Made by a program: the position numbers and the translations under genes
Shown here: positions 1-4,655 of the stretch, piece after piece
How the letters are laid out: each line of letters starts with the position of its first letter
Numbering within the stretch: the stretch's first letter is position 1
Notes under the pieces: model-generated
Seen by the model: only the letters and a program-made list of their open reading frames with translations
Databases searched by the model: none
What the model was told of the DNA's origin: nothing
NCBI GenBank assembly: GCA_029907285.1
Contig: JARYMD010000159.1
Span: forward strand, 1-9,405
Reading direction: 5' to 3'
Source of the DNA: Verrucomicrobiota bacterium
GTDB lineage: Bacteria > Verrucomicrobiota > Verrucomicrobiia > Limisphaerales > J093
Length of the DNA: 9,405 nucleotides

Positions 1-1
1 T

Positions 2-598
2 CACCTCGAAGGCATCTTCGAAGACAACGAACACACCGTCCTCGGCGAGCTGGTCCATGAACATGCCGATTTCCCAGGCTACGAGGTCGCCAAGGGCATC
101 CTTGTGTGGCGCGCCCTGCCGATTTGGTCCGATCGCCTCGGGCTTTCCGGCAAATGCGACATCGTCGAAGCCGAATTCCATTCGGCCCCGGATTCGGCAT
201 CGGCAATCTCAAATCTGAAATCCCTCAAGCCGGTCGAATACAAGAAAGGCAAACGCCGCCGTTTTTCCAACGACGACGCCCAGCTTTGCGCACAAGCGCT
301 GTGTCTCGAGGAAATGTTCGGAATCCCGGTCGAACGCGGCGCAATTTTCCACGCCGAAAGCAAACGGCGGCGCGAAGTGGAATTCACGCCCGAGTTGCGC
401 GCCATGACCGAGCAGGCCATTGCTGACCTTCACGTTTTGTTGGGCCAATCTCAAGTCCCGGGTTCAATCCCCCAACTCCCAAAAGCCCTGTACCGGCCCG
501 CTTGCGAGGAATGCTCGCTGTTCGAGATATGCATGCCCAAAGCGATCGAAAACGAACAAGCAACATCCAGACATGCAAAACGGCTGTATGAAATCTGA
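2..598 (+). CDS. cas4: CRISPR-associated exonuclease Cas4 (type I-C), 5'-truncated by window edge
   Basis: The reading frame is open from base 2 to the TGA at 596-598, so the gene continues to the left of the window. Cas4 is a RecB-family nuclease with an iron-sulfur cluster that trims prespacers and selects PAMs together with Cas1-Cas2. Visible motifs in order: a histidine in GELVHE (codon 56-58), SGKCDIVE with the metal-binding Asp, PVEYKKGK (the E-x-K motif), QLCAQALCLEE (the QhxxY-like motif), and a C-terminal cysteine cluster, CEECSLFEIC. The fourth cluster cysteine, normally near the N-terminus, would be outside the window. The segment between SGKCDIVE and PVEYKKGK is longer than I would expect and looks like repeat filler. 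The position directly before cas1, cas2 and a type I-C repeat supports the subtype. Family identity is seen in the sequence; subtype is inferred from context. Confidence 0.93.
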   Translation, partial: HLEGIFEDNEHTVLGELVHEHADFPGYEVAKGILVWRALPIWSDRLGLSGKCDIVEAEFHSAPDSASAISNLKSLKPVEYKKGKRRRFSNDDAQLCAQALCLEEMFGIPVERGAIFHAESKRRREVEFTPELRAMTEQAIADLHVLLGQSQVPGSIPQLPKALYRPACEECSLFEICMPKAIENEQATSRHAKRLYEI

Positions 599-629
599 GT
601 TGCCAAATCGCGCACAACCGCGGACATAG
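588..629 (+). other. Possible 13-codon minigene between cas4 and cas1
   Basis: An ATG at 588 overlaps the end of cas4 by 11 bases, as a normal cas1 start would. Its frame reads 13 codons (MKSELPNRAQPRT) and stops at TAG 627-629. That stop overlaps an in-frame ATA codon of cas1 at 626-628. It is either the original cas1 start separated from the gene by a frameshift, or a tiny coupling ORF, or chance. Confidence 0.25.
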
Positions 630-1726
630 CCCAAAACACACTCTATCTGACGACGCCCGGCACGTATGTCGCCCGTGATCATCTCACGCTGTTGCTCGAA
701 GTGCCGGTTTACCCTCCGGACCTCTCGCCCGAGGAACGAACTCGGGACCGCGCTGTTGACTGCCGCAAGCTCTCCTTGCCAATCCACAATCTCGAGTCAA
801 TCTGCGCATTCGGGCAGATAACCATCAGCCCGCCCGCACTCGGTCTCTGTTGGGAACATGGCGTTGCAGTGAATTTCCTCACCGAAACCGGTTACCTCCA
901 GGCCAGATTGACCGGCGTGGCCGACACCAGTGTTGTCCTCCGACGCGCCCAATTCCGTGCCGCCGACGATCCTGTCCGCGCCGCAGCAGTTGCCAGGCAA
1001 ATCATCGCCGGCAAACTCCAAAACAGCCGCAACTCCCTCCTCCGCGCCGCCCGCGAAACAGAGTTTGCCAACGATCGCGCCCAATTGACAACCGCCACCG
1101 ACGCCTTGGCACGACAGCTCCAGGAACTCGCCCGCTGGACCCCGGATGATCTCCGGCAAGCCGGAGCTCTCGACGCCCTGCGCGGCGCCGAAGGCATGGG
1201 CTCGACCACCTACTTCGGCGTCTTCACCCTGATGCTCAAACAACAGCGCGACAGCTTTGCATTCGTCAGCCGCACACGCCGGCCGCCCCGCGACCGCATC
1301 AATTGCCTGTTCAGTTTTCTCTACGCCCTCGTGCGGCACGATTGCATAGCCGCGCTCACCAGCGTCGGACTGGACCCGTTCGTCGGTTTCCTCCATGCAC
1401 AACTCCCAAACCGGCCCGCCCTTGCGCTCGATTTGATGGAGGAGTTCCGACCGTGGCTGGCCGATCGCCCGGCCGTCACCCTGGTCAACCGCCGGCAAAT
1501 CGGCCCCGAGCATTTCCTCGTGCGCGAAGGCGGCGCCGTCGAATTCACCGATGCCGGACGCAAGACGGTCATCACCGCATATCAGCAACGCAAGCAGGAA
1601 AAACTCGGCCATCCGCTCCTCGAACAGGAGTTTCGCATCGGCCAGTTGCCGTTCGTGCAGGCGCGCATTCTGGCGCGATGCCTCCGCGGTGACTTGACCG
1701 ATTATCTGCCTTTCGTCCCGAAATAG
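626..1726 (+). CDS. cas1: CRISPR-associated endonuclease/integrase Cas1 (type I-C), start codon unclear
   Basis: Cas1 forms the integrase complex with Cas2 and inserts new spacers at the leader end of the array. The three metal-binding residues are visible: Glu in LRGAEGMG, His in FVGFLH and Glu in ALDLMEEF, which are residues 167, 235 and 250 counting from the TTG at 692. The N-terminal beta-sheet domain shows the typical NTLYLTTPGTYVARD and PIHNLESICAFG. NTLYLTTP lies upstream of the first standard start codon (TTG 692), yet this frame contains no ATG, GTG or TTG between the cas4 stop and 692. I therefore extend the gene to ATA 626, which would give 366 codons. A caller restricted to standard starts would report 692-1726 (344 aa). 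The alternative is a frameshift from the ATG at 588. cas2 follows after 4 bases. Confidence 0.9.
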   Translation: MAQNTLYLTTPGTYVARDHLTLLLEVPVYPPDLSPEERTRDRAVDCRKLSLPIHNLESICAFGQITISPPALGLCWEHGVAVNFLTETGYLQARLTGVADTSVVLRRAQFRAADDPVRAAAVARQIIAGKLQNSRNSLLRAARETEFANDRAQLTTATDALARQLQELARWTPDDLRQAGALDALRGAEGMGSTTYFGVFTLMLKQQRDSFAFVSRTRRPPRDRINCLFSFLYALVRHDCIAALTSVGLDPFVGFLHAQLPNRPALALDLMEEFRPWLADRPAVTLVNRRQIGPEHFLVREGGAVEFTDAGRKTVITAYQQRKQEKLGHPLLEQEFRIGQLPFVQARILARCLRGDLTDYLPFVPK

Positions 1727-1730
1727 GCTT

Positions 1731-2021
1731 ATGCTGATTCTGATCACCTACGACGTTTCCACCGTTGACAAGGCCGGTCAGCGCCGGCTCCGCCGCGTCG
1801 CCCGGGCGTGCGCCGACTACGGCGTGCGCGTCCAAAAAAGTGTTTTTGAATGCCAGGTGGGCCAGACCGAATGGGCATTGCCGCACGACCGATTGCTCCG
1901 CGAAATAAAACCCGATGAGGACTCCCTCAGGTTTTACTACCTCGATGAAAAAGCAGTGCAGCGCATAGAACATCATGGCGTGGACAAACCACTCGACGTG
2001 ACCGAACCCCTGATTTTGTGA
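1731..2021 (+). CDS. cas2: CRISPR-associated protein Cas2
   Basis: This 96-residue protein has the normal Cas2 length and a ferredoxin-like pattern. It opens with MLILITYDVST, where Asp8 is the conserved acidic residue at the end of the first beta strand. It continues with RRLRRVARACADYGVRVQKSVFEC, the second conserved block, and SLRFYYLDEKAVQRIEHHG near the end. Cas2 dimers bridge two Cas1 dimers in the spacer-integration complex. The gene starts 4 bases after the cas1 TAG stop, so the two are almost certainly co-transcribed and translationally coupled. No strong Shine-Dalgarno sequence precedes the ATG. The reading frame is intact, and the leader and first repeat follow directly, which is the usual order for a type I-C locus. 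Confidence 0.95.
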   Translation: MLILITYDVSTVDKAGQRRLRRVARACADYGVRVQKSVFECQVGQTEWALPHDRLLREIKPDEDSLRFYYLDEKAVQRIEHHGVDKPLDVTEPLIL

Positions 2022-2208
2022 CCGCATTTCCGCGAACCACAAGTCCCGGCCAACTCCTTGGGGTTTCGCGGGACCAAAAACTGCCGCACCCGGCGCTGTT
2101 CCCTTGCCGCTCTTTGACATCGCAGAATGAACTCGCTTGGGAACGATTGCCAGGTTCGCGAAAAAGCGGTAACAAATGTTTGCGGCCCAAGGCGAAATCC
2201 GGGCTGCA
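2022..2208 (+). promoter_or_regulatory. CRISPR leader region
   Basis: The 187 bases between the cas2 stop and the first intact repeat contain no convincing gene and sit where a leader belongs. A weak promoter candidate is TTGCCA at 2147-2152, then 17 bases, then TAACAA at 2170-2175, which would start transcription just before the repeat. A second -35-like TTGACA occurs at about 2114-2119 without a matching -10 box. The leader role is inferred from position; the promoter is a weak match. Confidence 0.6.
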
Positions 2209-2370
2209 GTCGCCCCGCGTGAACACGCGGGGCGCGGATTGAAACTGAACAAATCCGCCGGATTGAGTCTGGCATGATCGAGGTATTGGACCTGTGAATA
2301 GAGCTGGTGCGACAGATATCGTTGACGGCGGATTTGTCCTGTGCGAATGCGCGGGGCGCGGATCGAAAAC
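2209..2370 (+). CRISPR. Minimal, degenerate type I-C CRISPR array
   Basis: The first repeat is 2209-2245 (37 nt). It starts GTCGCCCCGCGTG and ends CGCGGATTGAAAC, with a perfect 9-bp stem (CCCCGCGTG / CACGCGGGG) around AA. The GTCGC start and ATTGAAAC end are typical of type I-C repeats. A second, degraded copy at 2336-2370 keeps the 3' half (CGCGGGGCGCGGAT, then CGAAAAC instead of TGAAAC) but has lost the 5' stem arm. The 90 bases between them (2246-2335) are too long for one normal spacer of about 34-37 nt and too short for two spacers plus a repeat. No further repeats are seen to the right. The orientation, cas2 then leader then repeat, is normal. Confidence 0.85.
2249..2337. repeat. 12-bp inverted repeat bounding the abnormal spacer segment
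   Basis: ACAAATCCGCCG at 2249-2260 is matched exactly by its reverse complement CGGCGGATTTGT at 2326-2337, with 65 bases between. The pair spans almost all of the 90-nt segment between the two CRISPR repeats and runs two bases into the degenerate one. The arms are directly visible; their meaning is unknown. Confidence 0.7.
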
Positions 2371-2390
2371 TACGTACAAGATGTGCGAGT

Positions 2391-2422
2391 GAAATAGAGT
2401 GACAGACACGTTGGTTGTGCAT
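2391..2422 (+). repeat. GACAG-type dispersed short repeat, copy 1
   Basis: The motif GAAATAGAGTGACAGACACG followed by TTGGTTGTGCAT resembles copies at 2587-2615, 9261-9292 and 9297-9329. The shared core is roughly AAATA-n-aG-k-GACAG-n-C-n-C then gTTg. Such repeats are scattered in many environmental genomes, sometimes near REP-associated tyrosine transposases; no transposase is present here. Confidence 0.5.
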
Positions 2423-2484
2423 CTGTGTCATACGTGCTATCCGCGGTCAAGAAGCTCAAACGAGCACAAGACCGAGTCGATCGA

Positions 2485-2511
2485 CCACGGATGCCACGGA
2501 TGCCACGGATA
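2485..2511 (+). repeat. Tandem 9-bp repeat, three copies
   Basis: CCACGGATG occurs twice and is followed by CCACGGATA, giving three head-to-tail units. It is a simple intergenic repeat with no visible coding role. Confidence 0.75.
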
Positions 2512-2586
2512 TCCAAGTCCTGTTATTGTACTGATCCCATCGAGTGTAACTGTGTGTCTGTTTTTTGAATCTTGGCGGGGAATGCG

Positions 2587-2615
2587 ATATGGGGACAGGC
2601 ACGTTGTTTGTGCAT
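2587..2615 (+). repeat. GACAG-type dispersed short repeat, copy 2
   Basis: GGGGACAGGCACGTTGTTTG followed by TGCAT closely matches the copy at 2391-2422: both have GACAG, then CACGTTG, then TTGTGCAT. It lies about 70 bases from the 3' end of the tRNA-Asn gene. Confidence 0.5.
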
Positions 2616-2686
2616 GAAAACAAAGCGCCGCCAGAAACTCAACTTTAGTGGCGACGCGTGTGCGGTTTGGGTGTCGGAATTAAGAT

Positions 2687-2761
2687 TGGCTCCAGAGACA
2701 GGACTCGAACCTGTAACCCGCCGGTTAACAGCCGGCTGCTCTACCATTGAGCTACTCTGGA
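2687..2761 (-). tRNA. tRNA-Asn (anticodon GTT), CCA encoded
   Basis: Read on the minus strand, the gene begins TCCAGAGTAGCTCAATGG at 2761 and ends CTCTGGA-G-CCA at 2687. The 7-bp acceptor stem (TCCAGAG / CTCTGGA) is perfect. The D arm has AGCTC...GAGC, and the T arm has the canonical GGTTCGAGTCC. The anticodon stem CCGGC / GCCGG encloses loop CTGTTAA, giving anticodon GTT at 2727-2729 of the plus strand. The discriminator base is G and the CCA tail is encoded. Without CCA the gene is 2690-2761. It is divergent from rpmE, and its 3' end points to the CRISPR locus. Confidence 0.97.
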
Positions 2762-2775
2762 AGCCGGAGCGAGAG

Positions 2776-2804
2776 AAAGTATGCCGAAGAACCGGCAACG
2801 TCAA
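2776..2804 (-). promoter_or_regulatory. Sigma-70 promoter of tRNA-Asn
   Basis: On the minus strand there is TTGACG (2799-2804), a 17-bp spacer and TACTTT (2776-2781). The predicted start is about 7-9 bases upstream of the mature tRNA 5' end at 2761, a fitting position for a tRNA promoter with a very short 5' leader. Confidence 0.7.
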
Positions 2805-2828
2805 CTTCTTTTGCGGGTCTTTTAGCGC

Positions 2829-2856
2829 TTGTCAATGCGACCACACATGCTAATTT
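2829..2856 (+). promoter_or_regulatory. Candidate promoter of rpmE-prfA
   Basis: TTGTCA at 2829-2834 is followed after 16 bases by TAATTT at 2851-2856, preceded by TG at 2848-2849 as in an extended -10 element. The rpmE ATG lies 19 bases after the -10 box, so the mRNA leader would be about 13 bases. It is a reasonable match but has not been tested. Confidence 0.45.
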
Positions 2857-2875
2857 AATCGGCTTTGCAAACGGA

Positions 2876-3130
2876 ATGAAAGACAAGATTCATCCAAAGT
2901 ATCAGGAAGCGGAAGTGCGTTGTGCTTGTGGGAACACGTTCAAGACACGTTCCACCAAGCCGGTGATCGTACTGGGCATATGCAACGTGTGTCATCCGTT
3001 TTACACGGGCCAGCAGAAATTTGTTGATACTGCGGGGCGCGTTGACAAGTTCCAGCAACGCATGGCGAAGACCATCGCCGCCCAGGAAGCCATGGCGGCT
3101 GCCAGAGCGGCAAAAAAGAAACGGAAATGA
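2876..3130 (+). CDS. rpmE: Large ribosomal subunit protein bL31 (zinc-binding type)
   Basis: This 84-residue protein begins MKDKIHPKYQEAEVRCACGN and has the four cysteines of the zinc-binding form: Cys16, Cys18, Cys36 and Cys39 (CAC...CNVC). It also has the conserved HPFYTGQQKFVDTAGRVDKF. bL31 bridges the two ribosomal subunits. The open frame extends upstream to 2747, but the extra residues read through the tRNA gene and do not resemble bL31, so I use the ATG at 2876. The C-terminus is an Ala/Lys-rich tail from about residue 66, slightly longer than usual. No good Shine-Dalgarno sequence precedes the start. prfA follows after 71 bases on the same strand, a neighbour pair seen in many bacteria. 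Confidence 0.96.
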   Translation: MKDKIHPKYQEAEVRCACGNTFKTRSTKPVIVLGICNVCHPFYTGQQKFVDTAGRVDKFQQRMAKTIAAQEAMAAARAAKKKRK

Positions 3131-3201
3131 TTGCCGGGTTTGCCCGACCCGCTTCTCTCGTGTTCGCGGGGCGATGCCACTTGTAAGAGAGAGCCGCCGA
3201 C

Positions 3202-4338
3202 ATGGATTTGCGCCCGCACATCGAGCGGATTAATGCCAGATTAGCCGAAGTAGAATCGGACCTCGCCAAGCCGGAGGTAATTTCGCGTCCTGAACGGCTC
3301 CAGGAATTGGCGCGGGAACACGCAGGGCTTCGGGAAGTGGCAGATGCAGGCGCAGCATATCTCAAAGCGCTCGAACAGCTCGAATCGAGCAGGCACCTGC
3401 TCGAGACCGAGAAAGACCCGGAACTGCAAGAGCTGGCGCGCGACGAGGTCGCGAGATGTGAGGCTGAGGTTGCCCGGCTTGGGCGCAAGGTTCAGGAGCA
3501 CCTGATACCTTCAGACCCGTCCGATTCACGCAACACGATAATCGAGATTCGGGCGGGCGCAGGCGGGTCTGAATCTGCGTTGTTTGCCGCAGACCTGTAC
3601 CGGATGTTTACGCGGTATGCCGAGTCGCGAGGCTGGAAAGTCGAGACGATGGACAGCAGTCCTTCGGACCTTGGCGGGTTCAAGGAGATCATTTTCAGTG
3701 TTTCCGGGACGGATGTTTATCGGCGCTTGAAGTACGAGAGCGGCGTGCACCGAGTGCAACGCGTGCCGGTCACGGAGGCCCAGGGCCGGATTCACACCTC
3801 GACAGCAACCGTGGCGGTCTTGCCCGAGGCCGAAGAAGTCGATGTGGAAATCAAACCCGAAGAAATAGAGATCACAGTTTGTCGCGCGTCGGGTCCCGGG
3901 GGACAGGGTGTCAACACCACTGATTCCGCAGTTCAGATTCTGCACAAGCCGACGGGGATGATCGTGCGTTGTGCCGATGAACGGTCTCAGCAAAAAAACA
4001 AGGCAAAAGCGTTGAAGGTGCTGAGGACAAGGCTTCTTAACCAGCGCCTTGCAGAGGAAAACGCCCGGTACGCGGCTCAACGAAGAGCACAGGTCGGCAC
4101 TGGCGAACGCAACGAGAAAATCCGCACATACAATTTTCCACAGAATCGTGTGACGGATCACAGGATTGACCTGAGCATTTATAACTTGCCGGCGGTGTTG
4201 GACGGCGATCTTGACCTTTTGATCGAGCCGCTGATTGCGCAGGACATCGAGCGGAGACTGGCCGAATTCGAGGCGAGCGCTGGTGAACAGGGCAACATCG
4301 GTGCCACTGAGCGGCCGAAAAAGCCCGTGCCATCATAG
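3202..4338 (+). CDS. prfA: Peptide chain release factor 1 (RF1)
   Basis: This 378-residue class I release factor recognises UAA and UAG in the ribosomal A site and triggers peptidyl-tRNA hydrolysis. The stop-codon recognition tripeptide is Pro189-Val190-Thr191 in RVPVTEAQGRIHTS, the P-x-T form that marks RF1 rather than RF2. The catalytic GGQ motif is at residues 233-235 in SGPGGQGVNTTDSAVQ. The helical N-terminal domain covers about residues 1-100, and the RTYNFPQNRVTDHRI block near residue 310 is also typical. A tail of roughly 20 residues after RRLAEFE is poorly conserved. The gene ends with TAG (4336-4338), a codon read by RF1 itself. It follows rpmE and is probably co-transcribed. The methyltransferase gene prmC, often next to prfA, is not in this window. 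Confidence 0.97.
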   Translation: MDLRPHIERINARLAEVESDLAKPEVISRPERLQELAREHAGLREVADAGAAYLKALEQLESSRHLLETEKDPELQELARDEVARCEAEVARLGRKVQEHLIPSDPSDSRNTIIEIRAGAGGSESALFAADLYRMFTRYAESRGWKVETMDSSPSDLGGFKEIIFSVSGTDVYRRLKYESGVHRVQRVPVTEAQGRIHTSTATVAVLPEAEEVDVEIKPEEIEITVCRASGPGGQGVNTTDSAVQILHKPTGMIVRCADERSQQKNKAKALKVLRTRLLNQRLAEENARYAAQRRAQVGTGERNEKIRTYNFPQNRVTDHRIDLSIYNLPAVLDGDLDLLIEPLIAQDIERRLAEFEASAGEQGNIGATERPKKPVPS

Positions 4339-4370
4339 AATTCCCCCGTCAATTCGCGCTCGGTGCCAAT

Positions 4371-4391
4371 AAAGTGCCAGGCACTTTGTTT
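4371..4391. terminator. Terminator-like hairpin after prfA
   Basis: AAAGTGCC (4371-4378), a single A, then GGCACTTT (4380-4387) form a near-complete palindrome followed by GTTT. It begins 32 bases after the prfA stop. It may act as a two-way terminator, since the sialidase gene converges from the right, or it may be a REP-like repeat. The hairpin is seen; the function is inferred. Confidence 0.4.
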
Positions 4392-4393
4392 GC

Positions 4394-4414
4394 GGCTCGC
4401 TGGGACAGCGAGCC
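4394..4414. repeat. REP-like hairpin with 8-bp stem
   Basis: GGCTCGCT (4394-4401), loop GGGAC, AGCGAGCC (4407-4414) is a perfect 8-bp stem followed by CTACC. It sits directly after the preceding hairpin. I recall similar GGCTCGCTGG...GAGCCCTACC elements as scattered intergenic repeats in verrucomicrobial genomes, but cannot confirm it here. Confidence 0.55.
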
Positions 4415-4499
4415 CTACCGTGCATGAAACTCCGCATGCAGGCAGGGTTGGCTGCATGTTCGGCGCAGTGGGAAACAACAGCTTGTTCGAGGCACGATT

Positions 4500-4574
4500 C
4501 TTCCGGCAAACATATTTCCGCCCAAGATTTTTCTGCCATCGATGTTTCTGTCCCGAGAGTTTCTGCGCCTTTGC
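4500..4574. repeat. Degenerate 15-bp tandem repeat, five units
   Basis: Units starting CTTCCG or TTTCCG/TTTCTG occur at 4500, 4515, 4530, 4545 and 4560, exactly 15 bases apart. The first six bases are best conserved and the rest varies. The period of five codons gives a false repetitive peptide on the minus strand (AQKLS-GQKHR-WQKNL-GRKYV). No function is evident. Confidence 0.6.
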
Positions 4575-4655
4575 GTTGCCATCGTTCTGACCGGTTGCCG
4601 CGGCGCAGGCCGTGGCTACATCCGATCCTCTCAATTTACAATCTGTGATCCGCCC

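Larger units (their letters stand above)
2371..2686. other. Gene-free spacer with short repeats between the array and tRNA-Asn
   Basis: About 316 bases without a convincing coding region. Two GACAG-type repeats (2391-2422 and 2587-2615) and a 9-bp tandem repeat (2485-2511) are listed separately. The rest shows no promoter, hairpin terminator or coding signal that I can support. Confidence 0.6.
4339..4655. other. Convergent intergenic region rich in repeats
   Basis: This 317-base gap lies between prfA and the convergent sialidase gene. It has two hairpins (4371-4391 and 4394-4414), a looser inverted repeat CATGCAG (4435-4441) / CTGCATG (4452-4458), and a degenerate 15-bp tandem repeat (4500-4574). 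Short open frames exist on both strands, but their composition follows the repeats and none looks like a gene. Confidence 0.6.

Noticed and set aside
630..636. CCCAAAA slippery heptamer as a programmed -1 frameshift site for cas1
   Set aside because: In the frame of the ATG at 588 the stop codon at 627-629 comes before the slippery sequence, so ribosomes would not reach it.
797..1747. Long open frame (316 codons) on the minus strand opposite cas1
   Set aside because: It lies fully over cas1, which has conserved catalytic motifs; the frame is an antisense shadow in GC-rich DNA.
2278..2292. Possible eroded middle CRISPR repeat (GAGGTATTGGACC resembling GCGGATTGAAAC)
   Set aside because: It needs an internal insertion, and a 37-nt repeat ending there would leave spacers of about 10 and 43 nt; the similarity is too weak.
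1572..2431. Overlapping minus-strand open frames across cas2, leader and array
   Set aside because: Their peptides include translated CRISPR repeat (for example FNPRPACSRG and IRAPRVHAG) and match no family; these are classic false genes over CRISPR arrays.
2747..2875. Upstream extension of the rpmE frame
   Set aside because: The added residues come from the tRNA gene and its promoter and do not resemble bL31.
4179..4634. 151-codon minus-strand open frame after prfA
   Set aside because: It overlaps the prfA end and runs through hairpins and the 15-bp tandem repeat; the peptide is repetitive and has no family resemblance.
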